From: Deferribacteres bacterium
GTDB taxonomy: Bacteria; Zhuqueibacterota; Zhuqueibacteria; Zhuqueibacterales; Geothermadaptataceae
Length of the DNA stretch: 9,805 bases
Reading direction: 5' to 3'
Assembly (NCBI GenBank): GCA_020633655.1
Contig: JACKDF010000038.1
Location: 1 to 9,805 of the forward strand
This document shows, one piece after another, positions 1 through 6,528 of the stretch (positions within the stretch are counted from its first letter, which is position 1; each line of letters begins with the position of its first letter). The notes below the pieces were generated by a model. That model had not been told where the DNA came from, made no database searches, and worked only from the letters and a program-made list of their open reading frames with translations. Both the position numbers and the translations under genes were made by a program.

Positions 1-212
1 CCATAAACTTTCCAATCGACGTGTTTTAATTCATCCCCCGGCATGTATTGCCGATGCTCGGCGAATTCAACGCTGAATCCATGGTACGGGCTTTTGTGCA
101 ATCCGGCCATAAAGCCCTCAACAACCAGCTTGGCGCGCAGGTCGAGACCGGAGATTGTCGAAATATAGTGCGGGTCGAGGTAGCGGTTGTAGTTTTCTGA
201 TTTGTCGGGCAT
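1..212 (-). CDS. DUF58 family protein, 5' part only (runs off the left edge)
   Basis: The first 70 codons of a DUF58 protein are present, read from an ATG at 212-210. The visible protein begins MPDKSENYNRYLDP and includes a PYHGFSVEFAEHRQYMPGD stretch (about residues 42-60) followed by HVDWKVYG. The Y-x-P-G-D then H/R-x-D-W-K motif is the hallmark of DUF58. The family is known as the partner of MoxR ATPases and often precedes von Willebrand A (Bat-type) proteins. Its biochemical role is poorly defined; it is usually assumed to act with MoxR in folding or activating envelope proteins. The start codon shares one base with the stop codon of the moxR gene (TAATG), so the two are almost certainly translated together. 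There is no separate SD, which fits coupling. The rest of the gene, and any vWA genes after it, lie outside the window. Confidence 0.9.
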   Translation of the reverse strand, partial: MPDKSENYNRYLDPHYISTISGLDLRAKLVVEGFMAGLHKSPYHGFSVEFAEHRQYMPGDELKHVDWKVY

Positions 213-1198
213 TAGAGACTTTCGAGTAATTGCGTAATCAGCGTAACCGTACTAATCCCTTCCGCTTCCGCAGAAAAGTTGGTGACGATACGATGGCGCA
301 GAACCGGTACGGCAATAGCTTTCACGTCATCGATGTTGGGTGTTGTCCGGCCATCGAGCAAGGCACGGGTTTTTGCACCGAGGATGAGAAACTGCGATGC
401 ACGTGGACCGGCACCCCAACGGGCATATTGCTGAATTAAGTCTGGCGAGCCTTCCTGTGGTCTGGTCATGCGAACGAGTTTTACGGCATATTCGACGACA
501 TTATCTGCGACCGGAACACGGCGAATAAGGTCTTGCAAAGCGATAATTTGTTCGGCACTGAGGATCTTTTGCAGGTCGGCTTTGTAATCACCGGTGGTTG
601 ATTTCACGATGGCTTTTTCTTCTTCAAAGGTTGGGTAGTCAACCCAGAGATTGAACATAAAACGATCCAATTGGGCTTCGGGTAAGGGATAGGTTCCCTC
701 TTGTTCGATTGGATTCTGCGTTGCCAAAACGAAAAACGGTTCTGTCAATTTATACGTTTCGCCTGCTGCCGTGACTTCGTGCTCCTGCATTGCTTGCAGC
801 AGAGCAGCCTGTGTCTTCGGGGGAGTACGGTTAATTTCATCTGCAAGCACAATATTGGCAAAAACAGGTCCGCGGATAAATTTAAATTGCTTGCTGCCGT
901 CGATACGATTTTCTTCGATGATTTCTGTGCCGGTGATGTCCGATGGCATGAGATCCGGTGTAAATTGGATGCGGTTGAACTTTAAATCCAGAACTTGCGC
1001 TAGCGTGCTGATGAGCAGCGTTTTCGCAAGTCCGGGTACGCCAACCAAAAGGCAATGCCCACGGGAAAGCAGTGAAATAATCAGCTCATTGATGATTTTT
1101 TCCTGCCCAATGATGACTTTGCCTGTCTGATGTAATATTTCTTTATAGGCCACACCCAGTTCTTCAACTGCTGTGATATCCCGGTGTTTTTCTGCCAT
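212..1198 (-). CDS. MoxR-family AAA+ ATPase
   Basis: This 328-residue protein is full length for the MoxR family. Visible motifs are Walker A GVPGLAKT (53-60), Walker B IVLADE (116-121) followed by the family signature INRTPPKTQAALLQAMQE, sensor 1 in LATQNP (Asn162), an arginine-finger candidate in LDRF (Arg179) and sensor 2 in GPRASQ (Arg266). MoxR ATPases are cytosolic hexameric machines thought to act as chaperones, remodelling or activating partner proteins, often together with DUF58 and vWA-domain proteins. The start is well supported: AGGAGG lies four bases upstream of the ATG. The downstream DUF58 gene overlaps the TAA by one base. The 286-base spacer upstream carries a dispersed repeat and separates this operon from pdxB. 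The substrate cannot be told from the sequence; MoxR genes are sometimes loosely annotated as magnesium chelatase or methanol dehydrogenase regulators. Confidence 0.95.
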   Translation of the reverse strand: MAEKHRDITAVEELGVAYKEILHQTGKVIIGQEKIINELIISLLSRGHCLLVGVPGLAKTLLISTLAQVLDLKFNRIQFTPDLMPSDITGTEIIEENRIDGSKQFKFIRGPVFANIVLADEINRTPPKTQAALLQAMQEHEVTAAGETYKLTEPFFVLATQNPIEQEGTYPLPEAQLDRFMFNLWVDYPTFEEEKAIVKSTTGDYKADLQKILSAEQIIALQDLIRRVPVADNVVEYAVKLVRMTRPQEGSPDLIQQYARWGAGPRASQFLILGAKTRALLDGRTTPNIDDVKAIAVPVLRHRIVTNFSAEAEGISTVTLITQLLESL

Positions 1199-1484
1199 GT
1201 AACCTCCTGTTTATATCAACTCTGACGAGATTTTGAAAAAGGGATGAACCGGACGTTGAGCTTGTCGAAACGACTGGTTCCACGCTCAAATTCGAGCCCT
1301 TCGACAAGCTCAGGGTCCGAAATTTTAAGTTTTTCTACAGTCTCGTCAGAGTTCGTTTGTATTTTATTCTGCTATTTTTAATGCCGATTATCCTTGCACC
1401 ACAACTTGTAATGATGAGCGCATAAGATAAACAATATCAATTTTCAAGACAAAGGATTTATTTTTTTTAACTTATCGATTGTTT
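1199..1484. other. 286-base spacer between pdxB and the moxR operon
   Basis: No open reading frame of note is present. The part near moxR (about 1216-1354) is filled by an inverted-repeat element described separately. The part near pdxB (1355-1484) is AT-rich with short A and T runs (for example 1461-1468), but I see no stable GC hairpin followed by a U tract, so there is no convincing intrinsic terminator for pdxB. A promoter for moxR probably lies here, but I could not pick convincing -35 and -10 boxes. Confidence 0.6.
1216..1354. repeat. Dispersed palindromic element, complete copy
   Basis: The outer arms AACTCTGACGAGA (1218-1230) and TCTCGTCAGAGTT (1341-1353) are perfect 13-base inverted repeats. 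Nested inside them, TGAGCTTGTCGAA (1257-1269) and TTCGACAAGCTCA (1300-1312) are a second perfect 13-base inverted pair. The outer homology continues inward imperfectly, with GAAAAA tracts next to both arms. The minus strand of its right half (1344 down to 1287) aligns without gaps to 9748-9805 of this window, about 46 of 58 bases identical by hand count. A second genomic copy therefore exists, and this is a dispersed element rather than a local hairpin. It encodes nothing. A MITE-like or REP/BIME-like non-autonomous element is the likeliest class. Short sequences of the CTGAGCTTGTCGAAGGG type are, from memory, common in intergenic repeats of several bacterial groups. Confidence 0.8.
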
Positions 1485-2642
1485 TTATTCTATCAATTGA
1501 AACCGGAACGACCGTAACATAAGTGACAGCGGAATATCCATTGGTTGCAGTTCTACCGAGTAATTAAAAAATTCCCGCCGCAGAGGATATTCCTTGCGCA
1601 ACTTGTGAAAATAAGCGGCATGCTCTCCTTCGGGCAAACTCATAATTTCACGAGTCGTCTTATCGTCCTGCATAATATCATAAACACCAAGACAGCTTTG
1701 CGCGAGTGCTGTCCCCGTTCCGCCATCGCCGCGTACGTGAACCGGTGCCCGGTTTACCTGCGGTAATTTAGGCCGCCACGATGCATCGATTGCCAGGTAC
1801 CGGCAAAACTCGCGGTACACAAACCACGTCCCATTGGCTTTTCCCTCCAGGGAATATCCTGCGATGTGGGGCGAGGCGATTTTCGTTTGGTGCATGAGTT
1901 CACAATTCGGTTGTGGTTCGTTTTCCCAAACATCGAGAACGAGAGTAGTATTTGGGCGATTCATTTTCCATTCGAGTAAGGCCTGATTATCAATTACTGC
2001 CCCCCGCGAGGCGTTGATTAAAATGACATCATCTCGCAATCGATTCAATTGGTCCGCATCAAAAAGATACCAGGTTTTGTCCTGTCCTTCCTTCGTGAGC
2101 GGAACATGCAATGTTATAATATCTGCATTTTCCAGTGCTGAAAGGGCGACAAACTTTTTGTCACCGGTCGAGCGTTCCAGTGGCGGATCGTTTTGTAAAA
2201 CGTTCATGCCGCAGGCGTTGGCTAAGCGTACCACACGACTGCCGACATTGCCGACACCAATCACCCCGATTGTCAATTCAGAAATCGCTACACCCTGCTC
2301 GGAGGTGATTTTGGCGATGGCGGTAAAAACATATTCTGCAACAGCGTCCGCATTGCAGCCAGCTGCGCTGGAAAAGGCTATTCCGGCCTTTTGTAAATAG
2401 TCAAGATCGATATGATCCGTACCGATAGTCGCGGTACCGACAAATTTTACGGAACTGCCCTTTAGCAAATTCCCGTCGACTTTCGCAGTGGAACGCACGA
2501 TGAGGGCATCAGCATTTTTGAGATTCTCATCGGTTATTTCATGCGCCGGGATGAGTTGGATTTCCCCCAAGGGGCCAAACGCTTCTTCGGCATAGGCGAT
2601 GTTTTCATCAATGATAATTTTTAAAGGTGAATCACCTTTCAT
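1485..2642 (-). CDS. pdxB: Erythronate-4-phosphate dehydrogenase PdxB
   Basis: PdxB oxidises 4-phosphoerythronate to 2-oxo-3-hydroxy-4-phosphobutanoate, the second step of the DXP-dependent route to pyridoxal phosphate; it is cytosolic and NAD-linked. The protein has 385 residues, close to the roughly 380 of E. coli PdxB. The N-terminus (KIIIDENIAYAEEAFGPLGE), the VGTATIGTDHID and AAGCNADAVAEYVF blocks, the GVGNVGS dinucleotide loop (129-135) and the catalytic set Arg213 (NASRGAVIDN), Glu242 (DVWENEP) and His259 (SPHIAGYSLEGKANGT) all match. The C-terminal part with YDIMQDD and HKLRKEYPLRREF matches the PdxB-specific dimerisation domain, which separates it from SerA and other 2-hydroxyacid dehydrogenases. 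The start ATG overlaps the selB stop (ATGA), with GAGG just upstream inside selB, so it is translationally coupled. The start adds about six residues (MKGDSP) ahead of the usual family start; no closer ATG is available. Confidence 0.95.
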   Translation of the reverse strand: MKGDSPLKIIIDENIAYAEEAFGPLGEIQLIPAHEITDENLKNADALIVRSTAKVDGNLLKGSSVKFVGTATIGTDHIDLDYLQKAGIAFSSAAGCNADAVAEYVFTAIAKITSEQGVAISELTIGVIGVGNVGSRVVRLANACGMNVLQNDPPLERSTGDKKFVALSALENADIITLHVPLTKEGQDKTWYLFDADQLNRLRDDVILINASRGAVIDNQALLEWKMNRPNTTLVLDVWENEPQPNCELMHQTKIASPHIAGYSLEGKANGTWFVYREFCRYLAIDASWRPKLPQVNRAPVHVRGDGGTGTALAQSCLGVYDIMQDDKTTREIMSLPEGEHAAYFHKLRKEYPLRREFFNYSVELQPMDIPLSLMLRSFRFQLIE

Positions 2643-4573
2643 TCCTCTGCTCCAATTCCGGGATATCGAATATCGCCATTTCGACTGGTAACTTCAATTG
2701 TATCGAAATAATTCAGTAGCGGTAATGCGTATTTCCGCGAGGTATCATCGATTAATGTTTTAAATTCGGAGATTGTAATTTGTCCTTTTTCCCTGAGCCA
2801 CAGGATCAGGTTTTTTCTCGCCAGTGTCACCATGTCCCGATGAAAATAATACTCATTGCCTGCCTTTATCACTGTCCCCTCGGCGATAAGTAAAGTGAGC
2901 AGAGATGCTACGGTTTGTGGCTTTTCACGTAGCTGGGCTGCTAATTCCTCAGGAGTAGGCGGGGCAAAACGGCTGTGCAGCAGTTGTTCACTTATTTTTA
3001 ATTTAAGGAGTTCCTGTTGTTCCGAGAGGGCAATCTGAAAATCCGCCAGAGCTAAAAATCCGGAATTATCCCGTATTTTTTTTTCAGCTATCATTTTTTC
3101 GAGACAGAATTGCAGGAACGGTTGGGCCAATTTTTTATCCATTTTCTGCAAAAGCTCGGCCTTACTGAAACCAACATGCATGGGGTGACTGCTGTGGAAA
3201 TCCTGCAGTTGTATCTCGATTTGCGAACCAATTTGCTGGTAACGCATGCCGTGTGCCAGGCTTTTTTTGCTAATTCGCAATAGCGTACCCTGTTTTTCAA
3301 GTTTGCCAATGTGCTCTGTAACAATTTTTTCGGAGAGTCCTGTCTTCGCAATGATATCCTGCACCGTTGCGACACCGCTTGCATCTCTGAGAAACTGCTC
3401 CTGAATGAGTTCACCGGGATCTTCGTTTTCCAAAGCCTGAAGTTGCTGTATTGTCTCCTGCAGATTTTTGCGTTTCAAGGGAGCCGGGTGTGCATCGAGA
3501 ATTATGCCGCCACCGATAGTAAAAGATGGAGAATATTGCCGGATGACGAACAGATCGAGACGGCGAACAGCAATTTCTTTTTCAAGATCGATTTGTGCAA
3601 AACACGTCATCCCGGGTTCAATTTTCTGGCCATCGATGGAGCGAATTCGCCCCATGATTTCCGCGGTACCTGTATGTAAACGGATGCGGGCATTGGATTT
3701 TAGTGGGGAGCTGTTTTTCAGGAGTCGGACCTTGCCCTGGATTTTTTTTGACGCTTTGAAAATGCCCGCAGCAGCTAAAACATCACCTCGATAAATTTCT
3801 TCTTTGGCGATACCATGCAGATTGATAGCCGCTCTGTCGCCACTTCTCACGGACTGCACTTCAGCACTGTGTTTCTGCAATCCGCGAATCCGGCTCTTTC
3901 GGCCTGCAGGCAGTATTTCGACCTCATCTCCCGTTTGGATTGTGCCGGAGAGAATTGAACCTGTGACGACGGTGCCAAAACCTTTCATGGAAAAGCTGCG
4001 GTCAACAGGCAACCAGAAAACACCGCGATCGTGACGCGGAGCCAACTTTTGCAGCGTTGCCTCAACTTCTGCTTTCAGCTCGGGAATACCTTTCCCTGAT
4101 AAGGAATCAACCCGGAAAAATGGGGCATTCTCGAGACAGGTGCCGACCACCAGAGATTTTAAATCATCCTGTACAAGGTCAATCCAATCCGGCTCGACAG
4201 TATCTATTTTGGTGAGAACTACGATTCCTTTGCGAACCTGCAGAATGTTGAGAATATCCAGATGTTCCCGTGTTTGTGGCATGATTCCGTCATCTGCTGC
4301 AACAACAAAGAGTACAAGATCGATGGTCGATACACCTGCGACCATATTTTTCACGAATTTTTCGTGCCCGGGTACGTCGATAATCGTGGCATGGTCGCCA
4401 AGGTGTGCAAAACCGATATCAATCGTCAGGCCGCGTGCCTGTTCTTCTTTCAATCGATCGGTGTTGGTACCAGTGAGCGCTTGCACAAGTGCTGTTTTGC
4501 CATGATCGATATGGCCTGCCGTACCGATGATATAATGCTGTTGTTCGCTAGTAGGCAAATCGGAATCCTCCAT
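2639..4573 (-). CDS. selB: Selenocysteine-specific elongation factor SelB
   Basis: SelB is a GTPase that carries Sec-tRNA(Sec) to ribosomes paused at a UGA by binding the SECIS hairpin. From the ATG at 4573 the protein has 644 residues (E. coli SelB has 614). Visible are G1 AGHIDHGKT (19-27), G2 Thr50 in RGLTIDIGFA, G3 DVPGH (66-70) and G4 TKID (121-124), then beta-barrel domains II and III (about 190-380) and a winged-helix array (about 395-644). It ends in the SelB-typical SRKYALPLLNYFDTIEVTSRNGDIR, split here as SRKYALPLLNYFD and TIEVTSRNGDIR. The G-domain and C-terminal winged helices separate it from EF-Tu and IF2. The start is uncertain: ATG 4573 has no SD, whereas TTG 4558 has GGAGG eight bases upstream and gives 639 residues; a TTG at 4621 is also in frame but lacks an SD. 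pdxB follows with a four-base overlap. No selA, selC or selD gene and no in-frame-UGA gene is visible nearby. Confidence 0.95.
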   Translation of the reverse strand: MEDSDLPTSEQQHYIIGTAGHIDHGKTALVQALTGTNTDRLKEEQARGLTIDIGFAHLGDHATIIDVPGHEKFVKNMVAGVSTIDLVLFVVAADDGIMPQTREHLDILNILQVRKGIVVLTKIDTVEPDWIDLVQDDLKSLVVGTCLENAPFFRVDSLSGKGIPELKAEVEATLQKLAPRHDRGVFWLPVDRSFSMKGFGTVVTGSILSGTIQTGDEVEILPAGRKSRIRGLQKHSAEVQSVRSGDRAAINLHGIAKEEIYRGDVLAAAGIFKASKKIQGKVRLLKNSSPLKSNARIRLHTGTAEIMGRIRSIDGQKIEPGMTCFAQIDLEKEIAVRRLDLFVIRQYSPSFTIGGGIILDAHPAPLKRKNLQETIQQLQALENEDPGELIQEQFLRDASGVATVQDIIAKTGLSEKIVTEHIGKLEKQGTLLRISKKSLAHGMRYQQIGSQIEIQLQDFHSSHPMHVGFSKAELLQKMDKKLAQPFLQFCLEKMIAEKKIRDNSGFLALADFQIALSEQQELLKLKISEQLLHSRFAPPTPEELAAQLREKPQTVASLLTLLIAEGTVIKAGNEYYFHRDMVTLARKNLILWLREKGQITISEFKTLIDDTSRKYALPLLNYFDTIEVTSRNGDIRYPGIGAEE

Positions 4574-4619
4574 ACTTGAAATTGAAGTAAAGAATATAAA
4601 ACTTCTGTGGAGGATATCC
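4562..4619 (-). promoter_or_regulatory. Hairpin around the selB start, pairing with the GGAGG
   Basis: On the minus strand GGATATCCTCCA (4619-4608) can pair with TGGAGGATTCC (4572-4562): eight contiguous pairs plus three more beyond a one-base bulge. An inner GAAGT/ACTTC pair can stack in the loop. The right arm contains the ATG at 4573 partly and all of the GGAGG that would serve the TTG start at 4558, while the left arm has the anti-SD-like CCTCC. If the RNA folds this way it would hide the ribosome binding site and lower selB translation until opened. This is a prediction from base pairing only. Confidence 0.4.
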
Positions 4620-4679
4620 AAAGATTTGTTCGCAGGAATGGAGAACTTTTGGCGATTTGAAAGGTCGAATTTGTGTTAG

Positions 4680-4717
4680 AAACAAAAATGGTTTCCAGGC
4701 GGATGCCTGGAAACCAT
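4680..4717 (-). terminator. Strong rho-independent terminator after the barrel protein gene
   Basis: On the minus strand ATGGTTTCCAGGC pairs perfectly with GCCTGGAAACCAT (4717-4705 and 4700-4688) around a four-base loop and is followed by TTTTTGTTT. The 13-bp stem and U tract are a textbook intrinsic terminator, about 31 bases after the stop codon at 4749. It isolates selB-pdxB from the gene upstream, so selB needs its own promoter in 4622-4680. Confidence 0.92.
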
Positions 4718-4748
4718 ATGCAGGAGTTACATCGAAATTTGACTGAAA

Positions 4749-5465
4749 TTAAAAACGGAAAAGAAAGCCAAAATGGTAGGTCATCATTTCAGTTCGCGAC
4801 TGGCTGACGTCGTAGGTCACCTCACCGTTTTCTCTGCGGATAGAACCTTCTTTTAGATATTCTGCCTCACCACTGTTTAAATAACGGGCTTTGAAATCAA
4901 ACAAGACCTCAAAGGTGCGAGGTATTTCACTGTTTTCAGTGGCTTTGTTTTTGTACAAAAGAACCGAAGCACCGAAATCACCACCATAGCTGAAAGCTGC
5001 ATCATCCAGATTCGTTGTGCTGGCGATATCTTCGTTGTCCTGGGAGTCTTCGTCTTTGATGCTGGTTTCCGTGTAAAAATAACTGAAACCAATTGAGCCG
5101 CCGATGTATGGACGGATAAAGCCATTTTGTGGTTGCAAACGCAAAAACAAGCTCGAGAGCACCGCGTTATTGTTGGTATTAACTCGAACCGTTACGTCCG
5201 GAATCGTCGTACTGAAAGGTTCACTGCGTGATTCATGGCCATAATTTAAAATACCGACTTCAACTCCTGCTGCGAGGGGGCTATTCGGTGCATGCGCCAT
5301 GAAAAATAAACTACCACCATAGCCATTCCGGTCGATGTTTGTTTTAAATTCGCCTTGAGGCTTTCCAAGTGTAAAATTGAGCCCGGTTGTGAAGTGCTGC
5401 GCATTCAACATTGTTGAGACAAGGAAAAACGCGAATAACATAGTGATTTTTGCCCTGGTTTTCAT
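4749..5465 (-). CDS. Small outer-membrane beta-barrel protein with signal peptide
   Basis: The 238-residue protein starts with a Sec signal peptide, MKTRAKITMLFAFFLVSTML, with likely cleavage after Asn-Ala (residue 22). The rest is made of short alternating strands rich in Gly, Tyr and Phe, such as FTTGLNFTLGK, GYGGSLFFMAH, GVEVGILNYGH and FIRPYIGGSIGFSYFY. It ends in MTYHFGFLFRF, whose terminal Phe is the classic signal for BamA-mediated insertion. This fits an OmpA-like or OMP_b-brl eight-strand barrel in the outer membrane. An acidic segment (EDSQDNEDIASTTNLDD) is probably an external loop. The start is fixed by GGAGG five bases before the ATG at 5465; an in-frame TTG at 5477 overlaps that SD and is rejected. 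The gene is monocistronic, with a long spacer upstream and a terminator downstream. No specific ligand can be named. Confidence 0.85.
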   Translation of the reverse strand: MKTRAKITMLFAFFLVSTMLNAQHFTTGLNFTLGKPQGEFKTNIDRNGYGGSLFFMAHAPNSPLAAGVEVGILNYGHESRSEPFSTTIPDVTVRVNTNNNAVLSSLFLRLQPQNGFIRPYIGGSIGFSYFYTETSIKDEDSQDNEDIASTTNLDDAAFSYGGDFGASVLLYKNKATENSEIPRTFEVLFDFKARYLNSGEAEYLKEGSIRRENGEVTYDVSQSRTEMMTYHFGFLFRF

Positions 5466-5539
5466 CTCATCCTCCAAACTTTATAAGTGTGTGAATCCGT
5501 CGGGAATTTAACCCGGGGAATGTTTTAGGCTTTTCAGAT

Positions 5540-5555
5540 TGTGCATTATTACACA
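5540..5555. promoter_or_regulatory. CRP/FNR-family-like palindrome upstream of the barrel gene
   Basis: TGTGCATTATTACACA has the TGTG and CACA half sites at the exact CRP/FNR spacing (16 bases overall). The two positions flanking the central six do not match the CRP consensus. It lies about 75 bases upstream of the barrel start codon, a common place for an activator site. This is a pattern match alone. Confidence 0.25.
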
Positions 5556-5746
5556 GTAAATGAAAATTAAGTTGCCTGTTTTTTTATTTAGCTGTGAAAT
5601 TTCTTTACGGCACCAGGAAAAACAAGAATTGAACCAAACTTTTAAAGCGGTGTAGATCAAGCTGCTTTCCAGAATTTTGCGAACGTATGGGATGCACTTT
5701 CCGGGACATTAAGAAGATGAATACTTCAACTCAACTACTCTTTTCA

Positions 5747-5763
5747 TGTAAATAAAATTTACA
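5747..5763 (-). terminator. AT-rich dyad after the methyltransferase gene; weak terminator candidate
   Basis: TGTAAAT and ATTTACA form a perfect 7-bp dyad around a three-base loop, about 24 bases past the methyltransferase stop. The stem has only one G-C pair and no clean U tract follows on the minus strand, so it would be a poor intrinsic terminator. It could equally be a binding site or chance. Confidence 0.2.
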
Positions 5764-5787
5764 GCGTGTACATTTGATATTTATGAA

Positions 5788-6528
5788 CTAACAGGAAGCC
5801 GCCACTATTGTTGCCATACTGGATTCATGCCATGCTTCTTTAGTAAAGGTTCCGAAAAACTGGATATGTGGAAAACCGCAATCATGCAGTATGTCTTTTA
5901 ATTGATTTTTTTGCAGAGGGAAGAGGCTAGTTGTGTTTTCAATTGCCGTTTTGTTTACTTTTTCAGTCAGAATCGTCCTGAAGGTTATTTTATGCGATGT
6001 GGCATCGTATGAGTAAAACCGCTCAAAACGAATGTGTTTATTGTCGATGACAGGCAGGCTGCGAATATTGTCTTGTAAAATGCGATCGAAGTTAACGATT
6101 TGCAAGAAAATTTGGCCACCTGGTTTGAGAAGAAAATGCGCCTGCTGCAGAAAGTTGCTTATTTCAAGCAATGAATCCAGGTGTGCGAGGGTATTGCCAA
6201 AACAGACGATCGCGTCGAGGTGTTGAGGTCGAAAAGCACTTTTGATTTGCAACATATCCAGACACGATAAATCGATACTTCGTCCAGAATCAAAGGCTTT
6301 AGCCTCGGCTTTTTCAATCATGAGGGGATTGATATCGATCGCAGAGACGTGTTCGAAATGTTGTGTGAGCTGGTTGCATAAATTACCAGTCCCGCAACCG
6401 ACTTCAAGCAGGGCTTTGCTCGTGCAATCGCCCTGCATTTGTTCGGTAATAAAGGCGACCTGCTTTTCGTTGGCAGGGAAGATATAATCGTAGTAATCAG
6501 CTATGCTACGATAAAAATCGCTCGACAT
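5788..6528 (-). CDS. Class I SAM-dependent methyltransferase
   Basis: The 246-residue protein has the Rossmann-fold methyltransferase pattern: an N-terminal helix (FYRSIADYYDYIFP), motif I LLEVGCGTGN (40-49) binding AdoMet, an acidic residue at the end of strand 2 (Asp65 in SAIDINP), the CLDM block (Asp91), the strand-4 region DAIVCFGNTLAHL and the post-motif LLKPGGQIFLQ (133-142). It resembles the Methyltransf_11/25 type of free small-molecule or lipid methyltransferases. The C-terminal part (about 145-246) is a beta-rich cap with a FYSYD segment and likely sets the substrate, which I cannot name. There is no signal peptide, so it is cytosolic. Its ATG shares a base with the TAA of the upstream lipoprotein gene (TAATG), so the two are coupled. 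UbiE, BioC or a tRNA/peptide methyltransferase cannot be told apart here. Confidence 0.88.
   Translation of the reverse strand: MSSDFYRSIADYYDYIFPANEKQVAFITEQMQGDCTSKALLEVGCGTGNLCNQLTQHFEHVSAIDINPLMIEKAEAKAFDSGRSIDLSCLDMLQIKSAFRPQHLDAIVCFGNTLAHLDSLLEISNFLQQAHFLLKPGGQIFLQIVNFDRILQDNIRSLPVIDNKHIRFERFYSYDATSHKITFRTILTEKVNKTAIENTTSLFPLQKNQLKDILHDCGFPHIQFFGTFTKEAWHESSMATIVAASC

Larger units (their letters stand above)
5466..5787. other. 322-base AT-rich spacer upstream of the barrel gene
   Basis: No coding signal is seen: the longest reading frames are a couple of dozen codons without SD. It holds a TGTG-N8-CACA palindrome (5540-5555), a CGGG/CCCG mini-hairpin near 5509-5523 and an AT-only dyad (5747-5763), as well as a T run (5579-5585). 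The promoter of the barrel gene should lie here, but I cannot place the boxes with confidence. No tRNA cloverleaf was found. Confidence 0.55.

Noticed and set aside
3091..3414. Second minus-strand frame of 107 codons inside selB
   Set aside because: It overlaps selB in another frame, is rich in Arg, Ser and Cys, and shows no start signal; it is a frame shadow.
3311..3794. Two overlapping plus-strand frames inside selB
   Set aside because: They are antisense to conserved SelB domain III and winged-helix coding sequence, have no SD and no recognisable protein pattern.
4688..4717. Perfect 13-bp inverted repeat considered as another dispersed repeat or attachment site
   Set aside because: A U tract directly follows on the minus strand and it lies just past a stop codon; the sequence is unlike the dispersed element. 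A terminator explains it fully.
5689..5757. Short plus-strand frame of about 22 codons (MGCTFRDIKKMNTST)
   Set aside because: It is too short, has no SD, and its end lies in the AT dyad after the methyltransferase gene; it is probably chance.
5478..5787. Possible selC (tRNA-Sec) or other small RNA in the spacer
   Set aside because: No acceptor stem, T-loop (GTTCRA) or CCA end could be found on either strand; the region is AT-rich with only short dyads.
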